14,639 nt of DNA from an uncultured Verrucomicrobiales bacterium (GCA_938001985.1 CALLBE010000144.1:1-14639); one strand, 5' to 3'. Counted from the first letter of the stretch, positions 1-7,851 are shown. The notes: a model not told the origin generated them from the sequence alone. Translations and numbers: made by a program.

Positions 1-24
1 AGAGATTAGCGGTTTAGTTTAAAA

Positions 25-101
25 TGGTACTCCCTACAGGATTCGAACCTGTGACCTACTGATTAGAAGTCAGTTGCTCTATCCAGCTGAGCTAAGGAAG
101 C
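25..101 (-). tRNA. tRNA-Arg (anticodon UCU)
   Basis: Read on the minus strand this folds as a complete cloverleaf. The acceptor strands are GCTTCCT and AGGGAGT (two G-U pairs), the D-arm is TAGCTCAGCTGGATAGAGC, the anticodon stem is ACTGA/TCAGT around the loop CTTCTAA, and the T-arm is ACAGG-TTCGAAT-CCTGT. The discriminator is A and the CCA end is encoded (25-27). The anticodon TCT lies at 65-67, so the tRNA reads AGA (and AGG by wobble), codons that recur in the neighbouring genes. It is divergent from the downstream plus-strand genes. I saw no convincing promoter or terminator for it inside the window. Confidence 0.97.
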
Positions 102-209
102 ATTTGGTCCATCAAGAAACCAAAGTCAGTATTCAAAGGCAAGTCAGAAAGTCGTATTTTTTATTTTTTTATGCTTGGTTAAGTGAGTTATCTTTTTGAA
201 TGTATTCTC

Positions 210-698
210 ATGTCTTTAGCAGCTAAAGTCCTCTTTGTTTGTACCGGTAATACGTGCCGCAGTCCAATGGCGGAGGGTTTATTTAAAAAGTTTGTTAAGG
301 ATCAAGGGGTTGCCTCGATTGAGGTTTTAGGTTCTTGTGGTGTCGCAACCGATGATGGCTACCCAATGAGCACTGAGACCGCTACGATTTTGGACAAAGC
401 AGACGCGGCTTTGCCTGCTTTTGAAAGTTCGGTGGTGAGAGCTTCTTTATTAGAAGAGGCGACGCATGTGTTTGCCATGACTCAAGATCACTTGGATTTA
501 TTACTATTAAATTTTCCTACATACGCTGAGAAGTGTTACCTAATGAGAGGGCTGTTGCCGGCTCATGAATCCTTGGGTAATGACATTCCAGACCCCATTG
601 GTTGGGGAGAAGCGGCGTATGAAGAGACCGCTTGTTTCATCGAAGAGGCAATGCCAACCATTATTGACTTGATTGACCCATCAAAGAAAACATCTTAA
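210..698 (+). CDS. Low-molecular-weight protein phosphatase, YwlE-like (possible protein-arginine phosphatase)
   Basis: A cytoplasmic low-molecular-weight phosphatase of 162 residues, near the usual family length. The P-loop CTGNTCRSP begins at the catalytic Cys11, with Arg17 binding the phosphate. The Asp of the late DPIG motif (D128) fits the general acid. The residue before the second P-loop cysteine is Thr15. Ordinary tyrosine phosphatases of this fold usually have Ile there, while Bacillus YwlE, which removes phosphate from arginine, has Thr. That makes arginine phosphatase a reasonable guess; tyrosine phosphatase or an arsenate-reductase-like role remain alternatives. I chose ATG 210 because it puts the first beta strand right after the start, as in homologues; an in-frame GTG at 183 would add nine poorly conserved residues. 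No SD is visible. The fused rpiB-glyA gene follows after 20 bp, probably in one operon. Confidence 0.88.
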   Translation: MSLAAKVLFVCTGNTCRSPMAEGLFKKFVKDQGVASIEVLGSCGVATDDGYPMSTETATILDKADAALPAFESSVVRASLLEEATHVFAMTQDHLDLLLLNFPTYAEKCYLMRGLLPAHESLGNDIPDPIGWGEAAYEETACFIEEAMPTIIDLIDPSKKTS

Positions 699-718
699 TT
701 TTACTTACCTAATTCATC

Positions 719-2392
719 ATGAGCTATATTACTAAACGAATCTGCGTTGGAGCAGACCACGGCGCTTTAGACTTAAAAAATACGGTTAAGCAGTACCTAG
801 AGTCAAAAGGACTGGAAGTTGTTGATCACGGAACTCACACCAGTGACTCTTGTGATTATTCAGATTTCGCCAACGAAATTTCACAAGACATCGCTTTAGG
901 CTATGAGGATTTCGGTATTCTTTTCTGCACTTCAGGGATTGGAATGAGTATAGCGGCGAACCGTTTCAGAGGAGTGAGAGCTTCTGTGGTGACGGAAAAA
1001 CAAGAGACCGTGATGACTCGTAAGCACAATAATGCGAATATCGCGTGCTTGGGTTCTGCTAAAGTATCTCCAGAGCAAGCGATTGAGATCGTAGAGGCTT
1101 TCTTAACAACTGAGTTTGAGGGTGGTCGTCATCAGCGTCGTTTGGACAAAGGCTCAGGTTCACGCTTGGCTGTTTCAGATCCAGAGATTTTTGATGTTAT
1201 TACGAAGGAAGAGCAGCGTCAGCGTAATCATATTGAGTTGATTGCTTCTGAAAACTTCACGTCACCAGCAGTGATGGAAGCTCAAGGTTCATTGCTCACG
1301 AATAAATATGCAGAAGGTTACCCAGGTAAGCGTTGGTATGGTGGCTGCGAAAACGTGGATGTTGCTGAGTCGCTAGCGATCTCTAGATTGAAGGAGCTAT
1401 TCGGTGCTGAGCACGCGAATGTTCAGCCTCACTCAGGTTCTCAAGCTAATACAGCTGTTTATTTCTCAGTTTTACAACCAGGTGATAAAATTCTGACGAT
1501 GGATTTGGCACATGGAGGACACTTGACTCACGGTCACAAGGCGAATTTCTCGGGTCGTTTATACGAAGTGGTTCACTACGGTGTGAATGAAGAGACTGGT
1601 CGTATTGATTATGATGCTTTAGAGGCGTTGGCGAAGAGCTCGCAGCCTAAATTAATCACTTGTGGCGCTTCTGCTTATTCAAGAACGATTGATTTCGAAA
1701 GAATGGGCCAGATTGCAAAAGCAGTGGGTGCTTACTTATTTGTAGACATGGCTCACATTGCAGGTTTGGTTGCTGGTGGTGTTCACCCAAGTCCAGTTCC
1801 TTACGCTGATTTTGTAACGTCGACGACACACAAATCACTCAGAGGTCCTCGTGGCGGTTTCATCTTGTGTAAAGAAGAGTACGCTAAGAAGATTGACGGG
1901 CGTGTGTTCCCAGGTGTTCAAGGCGGTCCATTGATGCACGTGATTGCGGCGAAAGCGGTATGCTTTAAAGAAGCGTTGAAGCCTGATTTCAAAGACTACC
2001 AAGCACAAATCGTTAAAAATGCTCAAACCATCGCGAATCGTTTAATCGAGCATGGCTTCGAAATCGTTTCCAACGGAACGGACAATCACGTGATGTTGGT
2101 TGATCTTCGCTCTAAAGGCGTTACGGGAACAGAAGCGGACGCTTGGTTGGATGAAGCTGGTATTACAATTAATAAGAATGCGATCCCATTCGACACTGGT
2201 TCTCCGATGAATCCAAATGGTATTCGTATCGGAACCCCAGCGATCACAACTCGCGGTGTCAAAGAGTGTGGAGCTAAGCAAATCGCAGACTTTATCAACG
2301 AAGCGATTGAGACCAAGGGAGATCAAGCGAAGTTGGATGAAATCCGTGCGCGTGTGTTCGCCTTTAACCAAGCTTACAAGCTTCCTCGTTAA
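719..2392 (+). CDS. Fused ribose-5-phosphate isomerase B / serine hydroxymethyltransferase
   Basis: Two complete enzymes in one 557-residue chain. Residues 1-145 are RpiB (ribulose-5-P/ribose-5-P isomerase): GADH at 11-14, the catalytic loop with Cys70 in FCTSGIGMS, His103 in RKHNNAN, and the typical end EGGRHQRR. After a linker of a few residues, about 150-557 is PLP-dependent SHMT, which converts serine and THF to glycine and methylene-THF. It carries IELIASENF (171-180), the Tyr/Gly-rich [22 protein letters not shown] and the PLP lysine K372 in [12 protein letters not shown]. The SHMT half is about 408 residues, essentially full length. The junction has no stop and no ATG or GTG; the first Met of the SHMT part (186) is already inside the conserved fold, so separate translation of SHMT is unlikely. 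Both activities feed nucleotide synthesis. The gene lies between the phosphatase gene and argS. Confidence 0.95.
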   Translation: MSYITKRICVGADHGALDLKNTVKQYLESKGLEVVDHGTHTSDSCDYSDFANEISQDIALGYEDFGILFCTSGIGMSIAANRFRGVRASVVTEKQETVMTRKHNNANIACLGSAKVSPEQAIEIVEAFLTTEFEGGRHQRRLDKGSGSRLAVSDPEIFDVITKEEQRQRNHIELIASENFTSPAVMEAQGSLLTNKYAEGYPGKRWYGGCENVDVAESLAISRLKELFGAEHANVQPHSGSQANTAVYFSVLQPGDKILTMDLAHGGHLTHGHKANFSGRLYEVVHYGVNEETGRIDYDALEALAKSSQPKLITCGASAYSRTIDFERMGQIAKAVGAYLFVDMAHIAGLVAGGVHPSPVPYADFVTSTTHKSLRGPRGGFILCKEEYAKKIDGRVFPGVQGGPLMHVIAAKAVCFKEALKPDFKDYQAQIVKNAQTIANRLIEHGFEIVSNGTDNHVMLVDLRSKGVTGTEADAWLDEAGITINKNAIPFDTGSPMNPNGIRIGTPAITTRGVKECGAKQIADFINEAIETKGDQAKLDEIRARVFAFNQAYKLPR

Positions 2393-2413
2393 GCTTCGTT
2401 TTCTGCCTACTTA
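2378..2413 (+). terminator. Possible weak hairpin/attenuator at the end of rpiB-glyA
   Basis: AAGCTT at 2378-2383 can pair with AAGCTT at 2391-2396 across a 7-base loop (CCTCGTT), and CGTTTTCT follows. A third AAGCTT lies at 2370-2375. The hairpin overlaps the stop codon (2390-2392). The stem is only 6 bp and AT-rich, so it is at best a partial terminator between glyA and argS. The repeats may also be chance, since they are partly coding sequence. Confidence 0.25.
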
Positions 2414-2425
2414 GTTTTCTAATCC

Positions 2426-4201
2426 ATGACCCTGCAAAAAGCACTTCAGGAGGAATTACAAAAAGCATTGGCTTCGATTATCGAAGACCCAAGCTTAATT
2501 CCTGACGGTTTTATCATCCCGGTAAACACCACCAAGGATCTTCAATTCGGCGATTATCAAAGCAATGTTGCGATGATGTTGGGTAAGCGTTTGAAGAAAA
2601 ATCCGCGTGAATTTGCTCAGCAGCTGGTTGATGCTTTAGAAGACAGTCCTCTGGCCTCTGCTGAAATTGCAGGGCCAGGTTTTTTAAATTTTAGAATTAC
2701 AGAAGCCGCTTGGCGTCAACAAGCGCTCAATCTGGCAGCAGATTCTCGTTGTGGCGTGCCATTGGAGGAAAACCCGAAGACCATTGTTGTCGATTTTTCT
2801 GGTCCTAACGTGGCGAAGCCCATGCACATCGGGCACATTCGCTCCACGATTATTGGGGATTCATTGTCTAAAATCGCTGGTTTCTTAGGGCATCAAGTGA
2901 TTCGTGATAATCATATTGGGGATTGGGGAACTCAATTCGGTATGATTGTGTACGGTTGGAAGCATTTTTTAAATACGGAAGACTTGGAAAAAGACCCGTT
3001 AAAAGAGCTGCTTCGTGTTTATAAAAAAATTAACGACGCTTGCAAGGACGACGCTTCGATAAAGGAGTTGTGTAAAGACGAGTTGGTGAAGCTGCAAGCT
3101 GGCGATGCTGAGAACTTGGCGATCTGGGAGCGTTGTGTTGAGGTTTCCAAAGAGGGGCTTCAACGTATTTACGACCGTTTAGACATTAACTTTGATTATT
3201 GGTTGGGTGAAAGTGCTTACAACGATGAGCTCAAACCTTTGGTGGAGCAGTTGTGTGAAGCCGGAATTGCTCGTGAAAGTGATGGCGCTGTCTGTGTGTT
3301 TTCCGGTGAAACTGAGAAGCCTAAAAATGACCCGTTCAAAATCAACCGCGATGGAGAGTGGCTGGATTTCCCCTTCATGGTTCAAAAGAGTGATGGCGGT
3401 TATGGTTATGCAACCACGGATATCGCAACGGTTCTTTATAGGCAAAAGCATTTCAAACCCGACGAGGTTTGGTACGTTGTTGACGCTAGGCAATCAGACC
3501 ATTTTAGACAACTCTTTGATGTCGCCAATCGATTGGAAGTCTCTACCGAATTAAAGCATATCGCATTTGGGACTATCTTGGGTGATGATAGAAAGCCTTT
3601 TAAAACTCGCTCCGGTGAGACCCCTCAGTTGGCGGATGTATTGCAGGAGTCTGTTGATCGTTCGGCTGCTGTTATTGAGGAGAAAAACCCAGATTTAACC
3701 GCCGAGGAAAAAGAGGAGATTGCGGAAATCGTAGGGATTGGCGCAGTTAAATTTGCTGAACTTTCGCAGAACCGAGCCAGTGATTATATCTTCAGCTGGG
3801 ACAAGCTTTTAGCCCTCCAAGGTGACACCGCTCCTTACCTTCAGTACAGCGCGGTTCGCGTGAAGTCTATTTTTAGAAAATTAGCGGAAAAAGGCGGTGC
3901 TTATACCGCTCCTGAATCTGTGATTTTGGCAGCTAAAGAAGAGATTCATTTGGTGAGACTATTAAGCCAATTTGGTGAGAATTTACCAAATGTCTTAACG
4001 GATTGCCGCCCTAATTTACTATCCACTTATTTGCTAGAACTCGCGAGAGCCTTCCATTCGTTCTTTGAAGCGTGTCCTGTTTTAAAAGACGGGATTGAAG
4101 CACCGGTGAGAGATTCTCGACTCTTGCTTTGTGACACCACCGCTAAGACCTTGGAAAAAGGACTGAGCTTATTGGGGATTCAGATTCCGAATAAGATGTA
4201 G
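2426..4201 (+). CDS. argS: Arginyl-tRNA synthetase
   Basis: A class Ia aminoacyl-tRNA synthetase that charges tRNA-Arg with arginine using ATP. The length of 591 residues is close to that of other bacterial ArgRS proteins. The N-terminal additional domain (about 1-110) includes FGDYQSNVAM and GPGFLNF. The HIGH signature is at 134-137 within SGPNVAKPMHIGHIRS, followed by the ArgRS-typical DNHIGDWGTQFG. The region GDDRKPFKTRSGE (about 386-398) takes the place of a KMSKS loop, as is normal in ArgRS. The C-terminal anticodon-binding helical domain includes LQYSAVRVKSI and ends near LLGIQIPNKM. ATG 2426 is 33 bp after the glyA stop, without a visible SD. The tRNA-Arg(UCU) gene, one of its substrates, lies about 2.3 kb away on the other strand; this is probably coincidence. 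Confidence 0.97.
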   Translation: MTLQKALQEELQKALASIIEDPSLIPDGFIIPVNTTKDLQFGDYQSNVAMMLGKRLKKNPREFAQQLVDALEDSPLASAEIAGPGFLNFRITEAAWRQQALNLAADSRCGVPLEENPKTIVVDFSGPNVAKPMHIGHIRSTIIGDSLSKIAGFLGHQVIRDNHIGDWGTQFGMIVYGWKHFLNTEDLEKDPLKELLRVYKKINDACKDDASIKELCKDELVKLQAGDAENLAIWERCVEVSKEGLQRIYDRLDINFDYWLGESAYNDELKPLVEQLCEAGIARESDGAVCVFSGETEKPKNDPFKINRDGEWLDFPFMVQKSDGGYGYATTDIATVLYRQKHFKPDEVWYVVDARQSDHFRQLFDVANRLEVSTELKHIAFGTILGDDRKPFKTRSGETPQLADVLQESVDRSAAVIEEKNPDLTAEEKEEIAEIVGIGAVKFAELSQNRASDYIFSWDKLLALQGDTAPYLQYSAVRVKSIFRKLAEKGGAYTAPESVILAAKEEIHLVRLLSQFGENLPNVLTDCRPNLLSTYLLELARAFHSFFEACPVLKDGIEAPVRDSRLLLCDTTAKTLEKGLSLLGIQIPNKM

Positions 4202-4237
4202 CCACTCAAGCTCGTTATTAGAAATTAATAGGTAAGG

Positions 4238-5056
4238 ATGAATGACTCGATTAAAACCATAGGCGTGATTGCTGGCAAGGGGGCTTACCCTGAGACGTTC
4301 ATCGCCGCGGTGAGACGTCAGCCAGAATCCTATCGTATTGTTTTAGTCGCTTTTAAAGGAGAGACCGACCCCGCTTTAGAAGAGAAAGTTGACGCCTGCA
4401 CTTGGACGAAAGTGGGGCAGTTGAGTAAATTGTTTTCCGCATTCACAAAGGAGAATGTAACGGAAGCTGTCATGGTGGGGCAAATCACCCCCAGCCATTT
4501 ATTTAATTTGCAGTTGGATATTCGTGCCATGGCGATGTTGGGGCGCTTGAAGGAGAAGAACGCAGAGTCTATTTTTGGAGCCGTAGCTGACGAAGCGGCT
4601 AAAGATGGGATTACGATTTTATCTGCATTAACCTTTTTAGAAGACAATTTGGCGCCTTTAGGCCAGATTGCGGGCCCCAAGCCAACAGCAGCTCAAGAGC
4701 AAGATGGTGAGTATGGTTTTAATTTAGCTAAAGAGACTAGCCGTTTGGATATTGGACAAAGTGTCGTGGTGCGAGACGGGACAGTTTTGGCCGTTGAGGC
4801 CTTTGAAGGCACGAACAAGTGTATTCGCCGAGGTGGGGAGCTGGGAAAAAATAAGCAGTGCCTGTTGGCTAAGGTTTCAAAACCCAATCAAGATTTGAGG
4901 TTCGATGTCCCGGTTATCGGTCCAGACACCATTCGTAATTGTGCGGAAGCCGGTATTAAAGCGGTGGTTGTAGAAGCTCAAAAAACACTGATCTTGGAAG
5001 CGGATCTTTTAGAGAAGTTAGCCCAGAAGCATAAGATTGCTGTTTTTGGTAAATAG
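4238..5056 (+). CDS. lpxI: UDP-2,3-diacylglucosamine pyrophosphatase, LpxI type (DUF1009)
   Basis: Predicted to hydrolyse UDP-2,3-diacylglucosamine to lipid X and UMP, the fourth step of lipid A synthesis. This is the LpxI alternative to LpxH, acting at the inner face of the cytoplasmic membrane. The protein has 272 residues, the normal length. The N-terminal domain starts IGVIAGKGAYPE (8-19) and contains MVGQITPSHLF. The C-terminal domain carries GQSVVVRDGTVLAVEAFEGT, then RRGGEL and FDVPVIGPDT, where Asp223 probably corresponds to the catalytic Asp known in Caulobacter LpxI. It implies a lipopolysaccharide-bearing outer membrane. GGTAAGG a few bases before the ATG makes this one of the few genes here with an SD-like sequence. 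No other lpx gene is adjacent. Confidence 0.93.
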   Translation: MNDSIKTIGVIAGKGAYPETFIAAVRRQPESYRIVLVAFKGETDPALEEKVDACTWTKVGQLSKLFSAFTKENVTEAVMVGQITPSHLFNLQLDIRAMAMLGRLKEKNAESIFGAVADEAAKDGITILSALTFLEDNLAPLGQIAGPKPTAAQEQDGEYGFNLAKETSRLDIGQSVVVRDGTVLAVEAFEGTNKCIRRGGELGKNKQCLLAKVSKPNQDLRFDVPVIGPDTIRNCAEAGIKAVVVEAQKTLILEADLLEKLAQKHKIAVFGK

Positions 5057-5090
5057 GGTTTAGCTTCAGAATATTCTAGCCTATCTTTTA
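5057..5090 (+). terminator. Possible weak terminator or dyad between lpxI and trpB
   Basis: GGTTTAG (5057-5063) can pair imperfectly with CTAGCC (5076-5081), allowing one bulged base and a G-U pair, and TATCTTTT follows. Inside it lies the perfect 10-bp palindrome AGAATATTCT (5068-5077), which could instead be an operator for trpB. Both readings are weak. Confidence 0.25.
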
Positions 5091-5112
5091 ATTTACATCT
5101 TAAGTTTTAATT

Positions 5113-6354
5113 ATGTCGACACCACTTAGCCAATTGCCTGACTCATCTGGTCATTATGGAGAATATGGAGGGATGTTCCTTCCAGAAACCTTAATGGCTC
5201 CAATGCTTGAGTTAGAGCAGTCTTATCTGGAGGCTAAAAACGACCCGACCTTCCAAGCGGAGTTGGATGATTTGTTAATGAATTTCTGTGGGCGTCCCAC
5301 GCCGTTATACTTTGCGGAGCGTTGGACGGAGAAGCTAGGTGGCGCTAAGATTTACTTAAAGCGTGAGGACTTGCTTCACACAGGAGCTCATAAGATCAAC
5401 AACGCTATTGGTCAGGTTTTATTAGCAAAACGCATTGGTAAAAAACGTATCATTGCGGAAACCGGGGCGGGTCAACATGGCGTGGCTACGGCTGCCGTGT
5501 GTGCAAGGTTCGGTCTGGAGTGCGTGATTTATATGGGGGCGGTTGATATGGAGAGACAATCGCTCAATGTTGCTCGTATGCGCTTAATGGGTGCTGAAGT
5601 TCGTGCAGTAACTGCTGGGCAAGCAACGTTGAAAGAGGCCGTGAACGAAGCCTTGAGAGATTGGGTGGCGAGTGTTGAGGACACGCATTATATTTTGGGC
5701 TCAGCATTGGGTGCTCATCCATTCCCAATGATGGTTCGTGATTTCCACCGTGTCATTGGTTTGGAAGCGAGAGAGCAGATTTTAGAGAAAGAGGGCAGAC
5801 TGCCTGATTTACTAGTGGCTTGTGTGGGCGGTGGGTCGAATGCGATTGGTCTGTTTCATCCGTTCTTAGAGGACAAAGATGTTGATATGGTTGGTGTTGA
5901 GGCCGGTGGCGCTGGTATTAAACCGGAGCAACACGCGGCTCGATTCCAAGGAGGTAAGTTGGGTGTTTTACAGGGTTCAAAAACATGGCTTCTAGCTGAT
6001 GATGACGGTCAAATTCAGCTCACACACTCCATCAGTGCTGGGCTTGATTATGCGGCAGTAGGTCCTGAACATGCGAATTTAAAGGCTTTGGATCGAGCTG
6101 ATTACGAATACGCGACTGATGAGGAAGCGCTCAATGCCTTTAGAGAAATGGCAGAGACTGAAGGCATTTTGCCAGCTCTAGAGAGTTCTCATGCGATGGC
6201 TTATGTGGCAAAAATCGCCCCGACGTTATCCAAAGATACCATCATCATTGCAAACATGTCTGGACGTGGTGATAAGGACGTGGAGCAAGCCTCTGAGTAT
6301 TTGTTACATGGTAAACCGATTTCGGAAGCCATGGAGATTGCTCAGAATCTTTAG
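5113..6354 (+). CDS. trpB: Tryptophan synthase beta subunit
   Basis: The PLP enzyme that condenses indole with serine to give tryptophan, normally in an alpha2beta2 complex with TrpA in the cytoplasm. The 413 residues fit the TrpB1 class. [13 protein letters not shown] lies at 15-27. [13 protein letters not shown] gives the Schiff-base lysine K94, and [13 protein letters not shown] contains Glu116, the usual catalytic acid. The phosphate-binding loop GGGSNAIG is at 239-246, and SGRGDKD lies near the C-terminus. No trpA or other trp gene is next to it in this window, so the alpha partner must be encoded elsewhere. The start [20 protein letters not shown] is standard for the family. No SD is visible; the upstream sequence is AT-rich. 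Confidence 0.97.
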   Translation: MSTPLSQLPDSSGHYGEYGGMFLPETLMAPMLELEQSYLEAKNDPTFQAELDDLLMNFCGRPTPLYFAERWTEKLGGAKIYLKREDLLHTGAHKINNAIGQVLLAKRIGKKRIIAETGAGQHGVATAAVCARFGLECVIYMGAVDMERQSLNVARMRLMGAEVRAVTAGQATLKEAVNEALRDWVASVEDTHYILGSALGAHPFPMMVRDFHRVIGLEAREQILEKEGRLPDLLVACVGGGSNAIGLFHPFLEDKDVDMVGVEAGGAGIKPEQHAARFQGGKLGVLQGSKTWLLADDDGQIQLTHSISAGLDYAAVGPEHANLKALDRADYEYATDEEALNAFREMAETEGILPALESSHAMAYVAKIAPTLSKDTIIIANMSGRGDKDVEQASEYLLHGKPISEAMEIAQNL

Positions 6355-6406
6355 AGTGTGCTTAGATTCGCCCTCTGAAGGCTCTTAATCTCATTTTATT
6401 ATACCA

Positions 6407-7219
6407 GTGAAATCGACGACCCGAAATAAAGAAATACCATCTGGATGGAAGCTTCCTGAGGAAATCACAAAAAGGCTGGGTTCTCGTAGTGGTAAGCAAC
6501 GTGTGATTGCGGAAAACGATCACATACTGATAATTTTACACAAAGTTCCTAAAAAGAATGAGAGTAAGCGCAAAAGCCTGTTTTTTTGGAGAGACCCTTC
6601 AGGCGAATGGAAAGCCTCCGAAAGTGGGGACCCGTTTCAAGTTCTCGATAAGCATCTAGAGAGTTATGCAAAAGTGGAGTCCGATCTTGATGCTTTGTAC
6701 GATAAGGCAGTAAAGGCCCAAGACTTTTTTATACTACTAGAAAATATCACGCCTGTTGAGCGCGCTATCAAAAACACGGATGCAACCTTACAGAGTGCGC
6801 GAGAGCTTGCTGGTGAGATTTTTATCAACTACCGAGATCGAGCTCACGAATTGAATAGAAATATTAGCCTTCTTTATACTCATAGTAAGAATGGCTTGGA
6901 TTATGCGATTGCGAAAAGAACTGAGGAGCAATCAGAAATTCAAGAGCAGGCGTTGATCGCAGGTCACCGATTGAATGTTATCATGGCTCTCTTTTTACCC
7001 ATTACTGCCGTGGCGAGTTTATTGGGGATGAATATACCTCACGGCCTTGAGAACTCATCTACGAATGTGTTTTGGTCGATTGTGATTGTTTCGGGTTTAT
7101 TGGGTTTGGTCATGAGAAGTTGGGTCCTTAGAAAACCCAAAGCGAAGTCTGCGTCTAAGCAGGTGAGTGGCAAATTAACAAAACCTCATGCCAAGAGAAT
7201 GGGCAACCGAAGTTATTAG
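6407..7219 (+). CDS. CorA-family divalent cation transporter (short form)
   Basis: A probable inner-membrane Mg2+/divalent cation channel of the CorA/MIT superfamily. It has 270 residues, shorter than typical CorA (about 315-350). A compact N-terminal cytoplasmic domain is followed by a long charged helical stretch (about 90-185) matching the stalk helix. TM1 (about 188-210) ends in the signature GMN at 207-209 (SLLGMNIPHGLE). A short loop leads to TM2 (about 222-241). A basic tail (KPKAKSASKQ...) fits the positive-inside rule. The start is GTG at 6407, giving VKSTTRNKE; no better ATG lies upstream and no SD is seen. It follows trpB by 52 bp and may have its own promoter. It ends convergent to the DCC gene. 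The shortened N-terminal domain is the main oddity. Substrate cannot be read from sequence. Confidence 0.85.
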   Translation: MKSTTRNKEIPSGWKLPEEITKRLGSRSGKQRVIAENDHILIILHKVPKKNESKRKSLFFWRDPSGEWKASESGDPFQVLDKHLESYAKVESDLDALYDKAVKAQDFFILLENITPVERAIKNTDATLQSARELAGEIFINYRDRAHELNRNISLLYTHSKNGLDYAIAKRTEEQSEIQEQALIAGHRLNVIMALFLPITAVASLLGMNIPHGLENSSTNVFWSIVIVSGLLGLVMRSWVLRKPKAKSASKQVSGKLTKPHAKRMGNRSY

Positions 7220-7309
7220 GGCGCGATTTTTTAGTCGGAAAGGTTAGAACGAACCATAGCTGAGATTATCTTGGAGGCTGAGTTATAATTTTTAAAAGTT
7301 GGTAAGAAT

Positions 7310-7723
7310 TTAAGTTCCTAAGAATCGCTCTTTCCATTCGGCTTTCATCAAGCCGTAGTCATTATTCGGGAAAAAAGATTTTCGGTGTTTAGCAATCCAA
7401 TTGTAACCTAAATCTCTAGCTGCTCGAGGAATCAAACAGACTAAGTTGATTAAGATCGTTTTCGAGGGATACAGCGTTTTCATAATTTTACTCCATGCTG
7501 TGCTTTTTGAATAAACCCGCTCCTCTTCCAGGTAGTAAACAGTGTCATGTGTAATCGTAACGCCATAGTGGGAGAGAATGGGTTGGGCCGTTTCGCTCGC
7601 TAACGAACAGAACATGAGCTTAGCCTCTGTATCTTCCTTCAGAATCCAAGTGACTGTTCGGTTGCAAAATCCACACTCTTTATTATAGAAGATAATGGGT
7701 TTATTCATATTTAACTCATTCAT
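7310..7723 (-). CDS. DCC-family (DUF393) thiol-disulfide oxidoreductase-like protein
   Basis: A small predicted soluble protein of 137 residues. Near the N-terminus it has the family's redox-type motif in the form FYNKECGFCNRTVTWIL, with Cys17 and Cys20 as a CxxC pair where many members have DGDCxxC. Further family-like features are a Ser/Ala-rich second strand, IPRAARDLGYNWIAKHR and a C-terminal aromatic/charged tail. The biochemical role of DUF393 proteins is poorly known; a thiol-redox role is suggested by the fold and the cysteines. It is alone on the minus strand between the CorA gene (convergent) and pheA (divergent). ATG 7723 is preferred; Met6 (ATG at 7708) is an alternative start. 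There is no SD, and a perfect inverted repeat abuts and includes the first base of the start codon, which suggests regulation at this point. Confidence 0.85.
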   Translation of the reverse strand: MNELNMNKPIIFYNKECGFCNRTVTWILKEDTEAKLMFCSLASETAQPILSHYGVTITHDTVYYLEEERVYSKSTAWSKIMKTLYPSKTILINLVCLIPRAARDLGYNWIAKHRKSFFPNNDYGLMKAEWKERFLGT

Positions 7724-7752
7724 TATATTTTCAGTAAATACTGAAAATATAA
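7723..7752. promoter_or_regulatory. Perfect 14-bp inverted repeat at the DCC gene start (candidate operator or 5' RNA hairpin)
   Basis: 7723-7736 (TTATATTTTCAGTA) and 7739-7752 (TACTGAAAATATAA) are exact reverse complements separated by two bases (AA). The repeat ends exactly at the first base of the minus-strand ATG (7723). On the minus strand a weak promoter-like pair, TTGATT (7776-7781) and TTAAAT (7753-7758) with 17-bp spacing, would place the transcript start inside the dyad. It could be a repressor site over the promoter or a hairpin hiding the start codon. It also lies upstream of the plus-strand pheA leader region. The dyad is certain; its role is inference. Confidence 0.55.
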
Positions 7753-7781
7753 ATTTAAAAAGAAGAATATAAAAAAATCAA
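7753..7781 (-). promoter_or_regulatory. Possible promoter of the DCC gene
   Basis: On the minus strand, TTGATT (7776-7781) and TTAAAT (7753-7758) are 17 bp apart, each matching four of six bases of the sigma-70 consensus. Transcription would start about 20-25 bases before the ATG, within the inverted repeat. The region is very AT-rich, so chance matches are likely. Confidence 0.3.
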
Positions 7782-7798
7782 GAGGAGTTTTCTAATCT

Positions 7799-7846
7799 AT
7801 GCTGTTAATAAGAGGCTTTCTAGCCTTGCCGGTAGGTAAGTGGTGA
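7799..7846 (+). CDS. Possible leader peptide upstream of pheA (15 codons)
   Basis: ATG 7799 opens a 15-codon ORF, MLLIRGFLALPVGKW, ending at TGA 7844-7846, 121 bp before pheA. It is preceded by AGAGGAG (7781-7787), the best SD-like sequence in a window where almost no gene has one; the spacing to ATG is 11 bases, slightly long. It contains one Phe (codon 7) and one Trp (last codon). Two hairpins that share two bases lie within it: AGGCT/AGCCT (7813-7826) with most of the Phe codon in its loop, and CTTGCC/GGTAAG (7825-7840, one G-U pair). This arrangement recalls attenuator leaders, but a single Phe codon and the lack of a clear terminator before pheA make it uncertain. Confidence 0.25.
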   Translation: MLLIRGFLALPVGKW

Positions 7847-7851
7847 GGTGC

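Noticed and set aside
103..124. TTTGGT/ACCAAA inverted repeat next to the tRNA 5' end
   Set aside because: Only 6 bp with a 10-base loop, on the promoter side of the tRNA; no known role and likely chance.
147..175. TATGCT as a promoter -10 for the phosphatase operon
   Set aside because: No matching -35 at the right distance; the T-rich stretch produces such hexamers easily.
183..209. Upstream GTG start for the phosphatase
   Set aside because: It adds nine residues before the conserved first strand; ATG 210 fits the family better.
1656..2371. Several minus-strand open frames inside glyA, and similar ones inside argS, lpxI and sulP
   Set aside because: They mirror conserved coding sequence on the other strand, have no recognisable domains and overlap one another.
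7220..7309. GCTGAG-type direct repeat and AT-rich stretch between the convergent CorA and DCC genes
   Set aside because: The repeat is only about six to seven bases and no stable terminator stem could be found.
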